Shown here piece after piece: positions 1-10,459 of a stretch of DNA of 64,000 bases; position 1 is the first letter of the stretch; each line of letters begins with the position of its first letter. Origin of the DNA: Proales similis (Eukaryota; Rotifera; Eurotatoria; Ploima; Proalidae); contig JAGVRJ010000004.1 in the NCBI GenBank assembly GCA_019059635.1, positions 1,364,001 through 1,428,000 of the forward strand. Direction: 5' to 3'. Under the pieces are notes generated by a model. The model worked only from the letters and a program-made list of their open reading frames with translations. It was not told where the DNA came from and searched no databases. A program made the translations under genes and the position numbers.

Positions 1-3000
1 TTCTTCAACTATTTCAACTTGTCAAAAGGTGAACGGGATGATTCGGGCCACCATGCGAGACCTGAACGGCATCGTTCACTTGCAGCGGTTCAGCAAGTTT
101 GCAGTCAACGATGCAGCCTATCACGTGGTTCAGTTCAAAACGGCCAATTTCAACACGAGCCTTATTGTCGACGGCCAGAGTAGTCGCAAAGAGCTGATCG
201 CGCCCAACAGTAAGTCCCGCAGCGTTTTAAATTATCTTATTTGTCTATTGACAAATTATCTAATTTGTTCGGATCGTGTGTGTGTGTGTGTGTTTGCGAG
301 ATCGATTTAAAATGTTCCAACAGAAGAGCAAAACATAAAAAAGAAAGAAATAGCAGCAAAATGGTGCAAAATAAGAAGAAGAGAAGGAAAAAGGCCTCGG
401 CGCACAGCATATTATTTACACAAAGGTTTAGAACCTTTAGAGAAGCGGAGTCGAACGAGTCTGACAACAAGCAGGAAAAACACCGTTATCAGAGTGAGCA
501 CAAGTCGAGAAGGACGCGAATCGAAGCATCTCAATCGGGTGAGAGTGCTGTCCGATTGATTAGGCAGTTTAGGGCCGATGCTAGACGATGCGGACGAAGT
601 CAATCGCTCACTATCGAGTCGATTGGCTACTTGACGCATCAGCTGATGCTCTGGTGGCGGCAACGTTGGCGCAGATGGCTGATGCTTTGTTCCTGATTTC
701 GCCTCTTGAAGCTCGAACTCGATTGACTTGACTCGAATCAGATCGACCAGTTGACGCAGAGAAACGTTCACATCGGGCAGCGAGCTGGCCAGCTCTCGAC
801 GGCACATCGGACATGTTCGCTTCCTGTGCTGAACAAACCACTGAAGAGAACAGGCACGGCAAAAACTGTGCCCACAGCTCATCGTGGTCGGCTCAATAAG
901 CTGGTTGTGGCAGATTGAGCAGTTTAGAATTTGGCCCACTTGGTCCATTAGCAGCATTTCAGATCGATCCATCGCCTCGGTTTGTTGCCTGTTCGCGCTG
1001 ATTATTTTCACTCTCGAATTTCAACTTGATGCTGAGCGCCGCTCGCTGAGTAGCTCGAGTATTCGCATTCGATGCTCGCCGCTTTTTTTAAATATCCCAG
1101 ACATGCATTCACACCCTTTTTGGTTTGAATTGCTTATTCTATTTCAAACGACGTAGGTTGCATTGGGCGAACATTTGAACACGAGCGACATAATTAAACT
1201 TTATAATTCGGTCCTGAACATTTTCATTACGTAATTGTACTCTTCATCTTCTTTTTTATGCTGCTCACTTGCTCACTCGCTCTCTGGCCCTCAATTCTAA
1301 AGAGCAAGTCTATTCCACACGTGCTTTGATAAGTTGATTTTCCCATTTTGCGCACTCCCTCTCTCTTGAGCCCTGCTCGACAATGCTTCGCTTTATTTAC
1401 TTTTAATCCAGTTTCGCTGGCCAACCCTTCTTTTTTTTATTGTCGAGTTTTAACATTCTTTACCTGGCGTTTAAGGTGAAGGTCCTTTGAAGCATTACAG
1501 ACCATGGGCAATTCATGTGGACCCCAATCTGCTCGCAGTGGAAGTCGGCGGCTGCCTAGAGTTCAACGATCTAGACAACAGCATTGAGCATCGCGTGAGT
1601 CTGGTGCCAATTAAGCAGAAATTCACAGGCAAGCTGTACGGCCTTGTATTGAACGGCCAGAGGTAAAACTAGACGCGTCACTGGTTTAATCTAATGAATG
1701 CATCTCTCTCTAACGTAATTACTCGATGTGAAGGATTCTTGATTTGGCTGCACGACACGACAGTCGAGTGAAGCGCTATGGAACGCTGGATGAAATCCCG
1801 CCGCTGATGATCAGCAGGTGAGAATAAGAGCGAAATCTAATCAATAGCCGAACGTGCTCTAATCCAATATTATTCAAACAGAGAGCAGCTGCCAGACGCT
1901 TCTGATTGCACATCGGATGCTTGTTCCCCAAAACACGCAACTCCGGCGAGCGGCAGCGAATTCAATTATGATTCCAAGGCCACTGACGTGAGTTTCGTAC
2001 TTCATTCTGGCTTGCTTCTGTCAATGCCCTCGCTGATGGCACTCGCGTCATCATTTGTACGCAACTCTGCGTCTCTTGACTCGGCCTCAAGATTGATGTT
2101 AGACATTAAGTGAACAAGGCCAGATGCAGTCATAATTGACATAATTCTCATTCTGAACCCGATTCCATCTTCTCGTGCAGGCTACTTGCCTTTTTAGCAT
2201 TTGTCTCGTTTCGCCATTATTTCTGTTCCTCTCTTCTTTCATCTCTTCCACATTCACTAGCACAAGGGTTCTGTCAATAAGGCGGATTTAGTTGGCTTAG
2301 TTAGCTAGTTAGTTTTTATTTAGTTTTCTTTATCTGCCAGAGTCGATGACCGCGTCTGCTTATTCATTCAAAAATTCTTTATTCTCTGTCTATCTCGCTC
2401 TCTTTCTTAGGTCGCTGCTTGTCAAGCTTATCGCCAAGCAGATGACGAGAGCGGCGATGCGACCGCTCCATTCACTGTTTCATGTAAATTAGGCATTGAT
2501 CATCATCATCATCATCATCATCATTAAAGGAGCACAGCAAAGAGGCAGAATTATTTTCGTTTGATTAAAAGAGAATTAGAGGTCTGATTGAATTAGGCGC
2601 AGCGCCAAAGAGACATTGCTGCATGATTTGAAGGGGCGGCGTTTCGCTCCAAGGATCTTAATGCGTTCCGCTCACTCGACACTGGCTATTTATTATTTAT
2701 GGCGCTTGCTTACAAACAGCAATCAGCTTGAGTCGTCGAGGCAATGCCAAGTCAGCCGGTCTTAACTCGACTAAGCGCTCAAAGAGCGGCGGCAGTATGG
2801 CTCGTTTCCCAACTTGAGTTGATATTTAAGAAAATCTCTTCTCACCGCCGCTCGTATGAGTACAAGTGTCTAAGAGCGTTTCACGCAAACAGATTATGAA
2901 GTAGAATGCGGCGTGAGTTAATGCGTGGCGTCTTGCTTGCCAGATTTTTGCAGTCTTTCATCGGCAACCGCCGGCGCCGCCGCTCGTGCTCTTTTGGCCC

Positions 3001-4693
3001 GAGGCTGGTGCACTTGCTAATCTTTGAGACTTGCGACTTTGCCACTCGTTGCAATTTCTTCGAGCAGACCCTGGGCAAAAAAATCATTCGCCAAACATCA
3101 TTTGACACACACACACACACACGCAGACAGGGTAATTCGATAATTGCTTTGGCCTGCCGATTCTCGATGATCAGATTGAAAGCGAATAAGAGTGCAGCGA
3201 GCATTCGCCGATTACTTCCATCTTCCTCACTCAATTGCCCTATTCATCCGGAACTTATCAAATATTAATGCCTTTTGCACAGGCCTTTTTCAAGACTCGA
3301 GCTATAGAACGTTTAGTTCTAGCCCTGCAGGGGATGGCAGTTGCCAACTCAGAGTTGAGCTGTACCTCTTTTTGAAAAGGCAAATATATTCTGACTACGG
3401 CGAATGTAGCTTCTGGCTTGTTGGTTTATGTTTGCCGCTGTTTGAAATGGGCCAGCGCCAGTTTACATGCATTCAATGTTTATACACGATTGCATTAAGG
3501 TCAGACAAGCTAGCGAGCTAGAGAACGGATGAATAGAAGCGATCTGCTCGATCGACAAATTAATTGCCAAGTGCAAGAAAAACAAATAGCTCGAACGATG
3601 ATTATGTTTTAGAGAGAGAGAGAGAGAGAAAGGGAGGGAAAGAAAGAGTGAGAGTTGGAATCAGAGCGCCGGTCTGATCTATCGCAGCAGCCCTGTTCGA
3701 CGATATTTCTATTCGACTCGAGAGGCGTGATGAGAGCACTCTGAGTTTCTTCGTCTTATTTGGTCGCCCCTTAAGTTGGCTTTTATGGAAATTCTCTCCT
3801 GAGCGGGCTGGCGGCGCTTCTATTGTCGAAGGATCTTCAACTCGTGCGGCGCCTCCTTCTCTCTTACCAAGCATTCGATTTGATACTCAAATGCCTCGCT
3901 CTTTTAGAGTTTGACGGGCGTGCGCGACGGGTGCGCTCTATTGCGCTCATGTTTGTTCTTTTGTGCCATTTTCCGCTTTGATCAGCAAATCACGACTTAT
4001 TATGGAAACATTGAGCAAGCAATTAACGACGCCGTGTTTGCTCTCTCTCTGCTTCTCATAATTCACGCAAATATGTAATCGATTTCAAGCGATGCCTTAA
4101 CCCTTGATGATGTTACATCATCATCATCATCATCATTGCCGTTGTGGTGGTTGTGGTCGTCGTCATCCTCAGAGGCAGCATCGTTTCTATTTGTCGTCTG
4201 TCTAATATTCTTCCCTAACTGCTCTTTTATTGCTCCCTGCTCAATTTATAATTACTCCGGCCTCTATCCGTCAAACAATTCGCTTCTCTTTAAACTTTGA
4301 AACAATGAGCAAATAGTTTAATTCGCGACAGACTTAACTAATTCGGTTTTCCTTCATTTTGTAAAGATCGTCACTTCGGCCATGTCGGAGACCACAACCA
4401 GTGTGTTGGCGTCGATAACCTCTCGCTCGCCCCAGCTGTTCGCCGGCGTGATCGCGTTGACCAAAAGCAACCTGCTCGGCTTTATAGCGGCCGGAGTCTT
4501 CTTGTTCATATTGCTGGTGTTCGCCATTTATAAATACCGAAGCAGAGCCGAGGGCACATACAAAATAGACGAGTCGAAAAACTTCGGTCCGTTCGCCGAG
4601 CTCGAAACGCCGCTCAACAGTAGCAGTGGCTCGTCCAAGGCCAAAGGCAAACACAAGCGACGTCTGAATGAAAACAAGGAATGGTACGTCTGA
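1..4693 (+). CDS. Nrx: Neurexin, 3' part (last LNS domain, stalk, membrane segment, cytoplasmic tail)
   Basis: Neurexins are presynaptic adhesion receptors whose extracellular LNS (laminin-G) domains bind partners and whose tail recruits PDZ scaffolds. The exons I can join in phase are up to 209, 1476-1662, 1734-1817, 1882-1987 and 4367-4693. The first three encode the last LNS domain, including GLVLNGQRILDLAA, which resembles neurexin LNS6. The final exon gives a serine/threonine-rich stalk, a membrane segment (LLGFIAAGVFLFILLVFAIY), the basic stop-transfer YKYRSRAEG, DESKNF, and a C-terminal KEWYV that fits the neurexin PDZ-binding end. The phases 1, 2, 2 and 0 agree across all joins. The gene starts outside the window. 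The family call rests on the tail and its order with the LNS domain and is strong. Extra cassette exons in 1988-4366 are possible. Confidence 0.9.
412..1011 (-). CDS. RING-finger, tail-anchored E3 ligase-like protein nested in a neurexin intron
   Basis: This is a single uninterrupted reading frame of 199 codons on the opposite strand, wholly inside neurexin intron 210-1475. Near residues 31-72 it has a complete C3HC4 RING: CSIC, then CGHSFCRAC, then CPMC. RING fingers bind ubiquitin-charged E2 enzymes, so E3 ligase activity is the likely role. The middle is low complexity. Close to the C-terminus lies a hydrophobic stretch (LVLTLITVFFLLVVRLV) followed by a basic tail, which suggests a tail anchor in the ER or another membrane. 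The lack of introns in an intron-dense region suggests a retrotransposed origin. The RING shows no missing zinc ligand. The substrate and the orthologue are unknown to me. Confidence 0.8.
   Translation of the reverse strand: MKIISANRQQTEAMDRSEMLLMDQVGQILNCSICHNQLIEPTTMSCGHSFCRACSLQWFVQHRKRTCPMCRRELASSLPDVNVSLRQLVDLIRVKSIEFELQEAKSGTKHQPSAPTLPPPEHQLMRQVANRLDSERLTSSASSSIGPKLPNQSDSTLTRLRCFDSRPSRLVLTLITVFFLLVVRLVRLRFSKGSKPLCK
2411..2519 (+). other. Possible alternative terminal exon of neurexin ending in polyhistidine
   Basis: After a good acceptor (tttcttag) the frame that continues phase 0 from exon 1882-1987 stays open for about 32 codons (VAACQAYRQADDESG onward) and ends in eight CAT codons and a TAA. 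Its use would give a soluble neurexin without the membrane segment. An internal donor near 2484 would make an exon of 73 bases, which breaks the frame of the last exon. This is a weak candidate, and the CAT run may be a plain microsatellite. Confidence 0.2.
2520..4366. other. Remaining neurexin intron sequence
   Basis: This long intronic stretch contains a CA run near 3105-3124, a GA run near 3610-3632 and a CAT run near 4112-4136. I see no exon, RNA gene or mobile element here. Confidence 0.6.
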
Positions 4694-5660
4694 GCGACGT
4701 CTCATCAGCAACGCCTCATCAGCGCCGCCAACAACATCTCAACTGACCCAACTTTCTTATTGACCGTTCGAAATTTTTTCATATATTTTCTTGCCGATAT
4801 TCTGTAAAGCTCTGACGTTAATTTGTTGACGCAACTAAATTCAAAGTTTTTCTTTTTAATTGTTTGTTTGTTTGGTTGATTCAATTTTTCATCAAACGCG
4901 AGAATGAATTAGTTAAAAAAATGAAAAGTTTTCTTGTCTGGAAACTTCCCACTGCCACTCGACTGCCTACCCTCTCCCCCTCTCTCTCTCTCTCTTTCTC
5001 ATGACCCGGCTGGCGCCAGGTTCCTGCATTTGTTTCGTCGTCTCTAAAATGCGAGAGTGAGGATTTTACTCGAGAGCTCGCAAGAGAGCTTGAAAGCATA
5101 CGCACATGTTTTGCCACTTGGCAGTCTAAACACGTTCTTTCTAGGCTTCTCTGCTTGTTGATTGTCAATTTCGTATTCTGCTAAACTGCCGCGTGCGGCT
5201 GCTCAATTGCCTAGGCAACTGAGAAAATAGAAACGGTTTAAATTTGTGACCAGCAAACGACCGATTAATGAGCGAACGTCGCTTTCAAGGCCGCCAGCGC
5301 TGTCTATCCGTCCGGCTGCAAGTTCCGGTCGATCTCTCTCTCTCTCTCTTTCTCACTATGGCTCCATTAGCTTGAAAATAAAAAAATTGAAGCTCAGACC
5401 GGGAAGGGGGCCCTGTCAATTCTGATACCCTCGAATGAGCTCGAATCAAATTGTTGTCAATCAACGCCACATAATCAAAAGTACACTTTGGTAACCTGCC
5501 AAACTTAGACGCCAATTTAGCCCGCTTGCCGTCAGAGAGCGTAATTGTCGATTACGAAAGCGCTGCCTTTGCCCACTAAACGTCGCTTTTCGACTAAAAC
5601 AATTCGCCGCCAAAAGGCATTGAACTGGTTCGAAAGCCGGCTAATTTGCACGAGTTGAAT
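4694..5660. other. Neurexin 3' region and spacer before the first tau-like gene
   Basis: This spacer is non-coding, with pyrimidine-rich tracts near 4971-5000 and 5330-5353. No gene is visible. The promoter and 5' UTR of the next gene probably lie towards 5550-5660. Confidence 0.5.
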
Positions 5661-8600
5661 ATGGCCAAAGGTAAACGCACACACATTTGCTGCTGCTCAA
5701 CTCGTCGAAACTAACATGAAGGTCTGAAGCGTTTTACCAAACCGAGCCCGACACCCCGGTAAGCAGTATTTTAAGCACAACGCCGTGGCTAACTTGACCC
5801 CTTCCTAGCTGCATGGCTTTCGTCCTGTGCCCAAAAAAGAGCCCGAACCAGAACAAGATGAAGAGCAGCGCGTCATAAAGGTAATTCCAATCCCTCTGGA
5901 TTAGTGGCCCTTTTGACCACTTCCATTCGGGCTTTTGTCAACCGACGACCACTGACAGCTGATCGAACAAATCGAATCAGATGAAGAGTACGATGCAGAT
6001 GTTCAGCGCGTAAATATTCAAATCTCATAAAAGATTTCTTTTTAAACCAACCGACTTGGTTTAAGGTACGCAACATTTACATTCGTGATGAAACGCCAGA
6101 GCCCCAAGTCGTGCGCGTATGTTTGCTTGAAAACTAGCCGTGCGGTTCGAATTCAGCTCTCAGCCTTCTAAAACTAGATTATCAAAAAACCAAAGCCTGC
6201 CCGGGTATGTGATCGAGATAGAATCGAGAAGCGAACGAATTAGCGGCTGACTGACGATCAATTTTAGAGACAAGTTGTCATAGACTCGGACGAGGACGCC
6301 GACTACGTGATTCGCACTTTGAAAGGAGCTCCTGAGCCGGAGATAATTGTAAGCGCAGCAAAGTGGACAATTTTCCAATGCGAACTAAATGCTTGAGGCG
6401 GCCAACGTTGGTGCTGGCAGTACGTTTCGTCCAAGAAAAAGAAAAAGAATAGAAAATCGTTAGTCGAACAAGACTCGATCAGAAGCGTTCCGGCCAAAAT
6501 AGACTCGTATCACGACGACTACAAGCGACCAGGTGGCGATGTTGAGGTCTGTTTTTGTCCTTGATTGACTACCGGCTGGCAATCAAAGCCGCTCTAAAAG
6601 ATATTCGACGATAAATCGAAGCCCAAAGGCAAGCCCAAAGTGGACAGTTTCAACAAGAACTACCAACGAGGAGGTGGCGATATTGAGGTTGCTTTCTTGG
6701 TCGTCCATCTCTATTCGGCGCTTGATTAAGCCTTGAATAGATTTTTGATGAAAAACGTCGCTACTTCATTCGACCCCGAGTTGACACTCGAAATGAAAAG
6801 TACCGTCGCAACGGAGGCGACATCGAGGTATCCATCTTGGTCGAGGCTCGGTTCCCTCTGCGAGTTGTAATCGTCTGCTTCTAGATATTTGACGAGAAAC
6901 GCGAGTACTATGTAGCGCCCAAAGTCGACACTTTTAATCCGTACAAGCCGAAAAGCCGCGGAGACGTTGAGGTTCGCTTGCTCTTTGCCGTCTGATAATG
7001 CACTCGCTGGTCATTGCTTAAAAGATATTTGACGAGAAACGCGAGTACTATGTGGCGCCCAAGGTAGACACGTTCAATCGGGAATACAAGCCGAGCCGTG
7101 GTGAAGTCGAGGTGAGCGGCCAGCTTGCTGAGCAATCAGAGCGCTCTTGTTTGCGCTTTCATTCATTTTGATTGACTACGAATTAACTCGGAACAATGAA
7201 AAAGGTTTTTAGCGAAAAGCTCGAGTTTAACGCGAAGCCAAAAGTCGACACACGAAACAAAGGCTATCAGAAGTCAGGAGGCCAAGTTGAGGTAAGAGAG
7301 CGAAGAATCAATTTAAAGTAGAAGCGAGCCACGGCTCGTCGCGCTAATATCAAACGTCAACAAGGTGTTTCACGAGAAGCTCGATTTCAACGCAAAACCC
7401 AAAGTAGACACCAAAAATGAGTATCGACGTCAAGGCGGCGATGTCTTGGTTTGTTTTCTTTTCTCCATTTTTCTTCTTGCTCAATTTCCAGTTCATTTGC
7501 AAACGCGTTGCCAAGTGTCGGCTTTTGTTTCTTCAACTCGTCTCTAAATTCTTTTTTTCTCTATTTTAAGGTGTTTAACGAAAAGCAAAAGTACTCGGCG
7601 ACACCACGTGTAGACGATCGCAACGACGGATACCAACCGACTGGCGGCGAAGTGATGATATTCAACGAGAATCTAAGATTCAACGCCACTCCGAAAGTGG
7701 ACGCACGAAATACTGGCTACAAACGCAGTGGCGGTGAAGTAGAGGTTTGGCCTAGTTCTGTCTTGTTCTTCTCCTCTGCCACCTTTGATCATCTTCTAAA
7801 CCGAACGAGATGTTGTAGATATTCGATGAGAAGCTCAAGTTCAACGCTGCTCCGAGAATAGACGCCAAAAACCAGAATTATGAAAGAGGCGGAGGCCAAG
7901 TGCAGGTAGTGCAAGGAAGGAGATCAGAACTCTCTCAAATTGAATCGAACTTTAAAGATCTTCGACGAGCCCGTCAAAATCAACGCCAAACCTAGAGTGG
8001 ACGCGCAAATTCCCAACTATCAAAAGTCTGGCGGCAACGTCAAGGTAAGAATTTGAATTAGAAAAAACAAGAGCTCCTAAGTTAACTTGAAGTTTGCCTG
8101 CAAATCAGATCTTTGACGAGCCAGTTAAAATTGATGCCAAACCAAAAGTAGACGCCCTCATTCCGAACTATCAGAAACAAGGCGGAGATGTCAAGGTGCT
8201 CATTTCTATTGTTTTTAAATCGCGGTTCGATTCAATCGGCTCATGCTCTCAAAGATATTCGACGAAAAAGTAAAAATAAACGCAAAACCCAGAGTGGATG
8301 CTCAAATTCCCAACTATCAAAAGTCAGCCGGCAACGTCAAGGTACATGAGAATTGAATTCTTGCGATCAGAACTTTGAATCAGCCCGAGTGAACAGATAT
8401 TTGACGAGCCGGTCAAAGTTGACGCCAAGCCAAGAGTTGATGCGCTGATTCCCAACTACCAAAAGCACGGCGGAGATGTCAAAGTGAGCGTCAAATGTTC
8501 AAATTTTCTTTTAAGCCTTTTTAAATTTTCCAAATCAAGATTTTCGACGAGCGACTGAAAATAGACGCCAAGCCGAGAGTGGACGCACAGATTCCCAATT

Positions 8601-9423
8601 ATCAAAAGTCAGGCGGCAACGTGAAAGTAACCCTTCACTTGAGAGCCTGAGATTTTCATCAAATCTTAACAACGGCATAAAGATATTCGACGAGAAAGTG
8701 AAATTCGATGCCAAGCCAAGGATAGACGCCCAAATTCCAAACTACCAGAAGCAGGGTGGCAATGTAAAGGTACTCAATTAAGGCTTATCAACAATCACTT
8801 CTCGCTCTGTTGGCTAATCCAAGCAACCGTATTCTGAAATGAACCTCTCAGATATTTGACGAAAAAGTGAAAATAGACGCGAGACCGAAGATCGATGCTC
8901 AAATCCCAAATTATCAGAAATCGGGCGGAAATGTGAAGGTTGGCTGGGCACTTCCTTTCGCTGATTGATACCTGCTTGGTCTAATTACTGAACGGCTTTG
9001 CTTTCTTAGATATTCGATGAGAAAGTAAAAATTGCCGCCAAGCCAAAAGTAGACGCACTAATTCCAAACTACCAGAAGCATGGAGGAGATGTTAAGGTGA
9101 CCGATCTTATTTTTCTCGCATTTGTCTGCCGAATGATCTAAGAACAACTGACGACTGAGAAGATATTTGATGAAAAAGTTAAATTTGATGCCAAGCCACG
9201 AACCGAGCACAAGAACAGCTCGTTCAATGAGAAAAAAGTCTCAAGCAAGAAGATTTTCAACGAGCCAATTAAGTATAAGGCGAGTCCTAAAGCAGATTCG
9301 AATGCTCATCGCACTAAAATAAGTCCGGTAAGACTGATTGCCGTCTCACTTTCCACTTGTCTAATTCAATTCGCCATTTAGGAAGTCTCTCGGGTCCAGT
9401 CCAAAGAGAATAAAGTAAAATGA
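5661..9423 (+). CDS. Tau/MAP2/MAP4-like microtubule-binding repeat protein A (about 18 repeats)
   Basis: Twenty-six exons join to 709 codons. After the first two, every junction is phase 0. Exons 5661-5670, 5730-5758, 5809-5880, 5959-6009, 6066-6116, 6178-6204 and 6268-6348 encode an acidic lead. From 6421 each exon carries one repeat, nearly always exactly 87 bases, with a pattern like IFDEKLxFxAKPKVDxxNxxY followed by xxxGGxVx. This fits the tau tubulin-binding repeat, where KVxSxxN is followed by PGGGxVxI and KLxF. Exon 7571-7744 holds two repeats fused without an intron. The last exons, 9163-9327 and 9382-9423, hold degenerate repeats and the stop. AATAAA lies at 9491. The inferred role is binding along microtubules. 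Vertebrate tau has three or four repeats, so this expansion is unusual. The first two exon joins are less certain. Confidence 0.82.
6421..9327 (+). repeat. Array of one-exon-per-repeat tubulin-binding modules
   Basis: Repeat-bearing exons are 6421-6546 (partial), 6601-6687, 6741-6827, 6885-6971, 7025-7111, 7205-7291, 7365-7448, 7571-7744 (double), 7819-7905, 7958-8044, 8109-8195, 8255-8341, 8397-8483, 8540-8626, 8683-8769, 8852-8938, 9010-9096 and 9163-9327 (degenerate). Introns of 50-125 bases separate them and share little sequence, so the copies are old enough for introns to have diverged while exon length stayed at 87. Confidence 0.85.
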
Positions 9424-10459
9424 TTTATTAAGCGTGCACCCTCTCCGTTCCTTTTACTAATCCTTTAACAACAACAACAACACAAACCAGAATAAAATGT
9501 TCTCCTTTGTTTGTCTGACACTTGGTTTGCTTTTTTGCTCTTTGGTTCCGATCCCGTCGCTTTGGCCACTGAAGAAATAAAAAACCTCCTAAATGACGAG
9601 AGTTCAAGCATCTAGCTTGATTGTGCGTCATAGCCACTAATTGCCTGTCACGAAATGCTTAGTCAACTCAGCTCGGCTGGATCAAGTCAAACAGCAGTCA
9701 AACTTCATCATTTAATCCTTCGATTCAACCCATTTCCCCTTCCTTTAACTCTTAAATTCATTCTCAAAGACACTTCAAACAGTCAAACAAGAGTCGTGAA
9801 CAAGACGAAGGAAGAGTCTGAATGGCGAACTTGCGCCACCCGGCGATAGAAGCAGCCGCTCAGCGCCGCATTTTATGCATGCTCTCCAAGCTCCCATGTG
9901 TGTGTGTGAGCGCAAAATTGAAAGAGAAATTGAAACAAAAATCTTTATTTATTGCCGATTGCTGTCCGATTAATGCAGCTAATGCCGCGAGCGATCATCA
10001 TTGGGCTTTAATAAATAAAAGCAGCAGCAGCAGCAAATGGGAAAAGAGCTGCGACAAGACGTATGCCTGCCGGTGTGGACGAGCGCTCGGCGTTGATGCG
10101 CATAATTTGCCAACTTTTATTCAGTGTTTGAACAATTTATTGCATTTGATGCATTTTCATCCAGTTTCAAGTCTATTATACTTGAAACTATTTGCATCCA
10201 CACTCAGCTGCCTTTGAAGGCTGGCTAATTCATTTTCAGACTCTTTTCCTACCATCGATACGTATTCACAGCATGAGCTTGCATCAGCAATGCGTAAAAG
10301 GAAACAAAAATGCCTTTGCTACCCGAGTGCCGTCCTACCTATCCTCTGCTTTCTCTTGTTTGACTTTTCATTTCGGTTTTGCTTTTCTCCCCCCGATTCT
10401 CTAATCAAGTTCTCATCAAACAACTGATTTAATCTTTTCTCTGTTCTCGCTCTGATCAG
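9424..10459. other. Spacer between the two tau-like genes
   Basis: It contains the 3' UTR and AATAAA (9491-9496) of gene A. The start codon and first exon of gene B should lie here or just downstream. One ATG near 9822 opens a frame but I could not join it to the next exon. No other feature is seen. Confidence 0.5.

Noticed and set aside
241-696. Plus-strand ORF of 151 codons
   Set aside because: It is the shadow of the RING gene on the minus strand, with low-complexity Lys/Arg/Ser content and no domain.
7958-9096. Regularly spaced near-identical 87-base units resembling a CRISPR-like or satellite array
   Set aside because: Each unit is an open phase 0 exon with its own acceptor and donor, the spacers are diverged introns, and the units encode a protein repeat.
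9823-10217. ATG-led ORF as the first exon of tau-like gene B
   Set aside because: No donor joins it in phase to the exon at 10460, so the start of gene B is left open.
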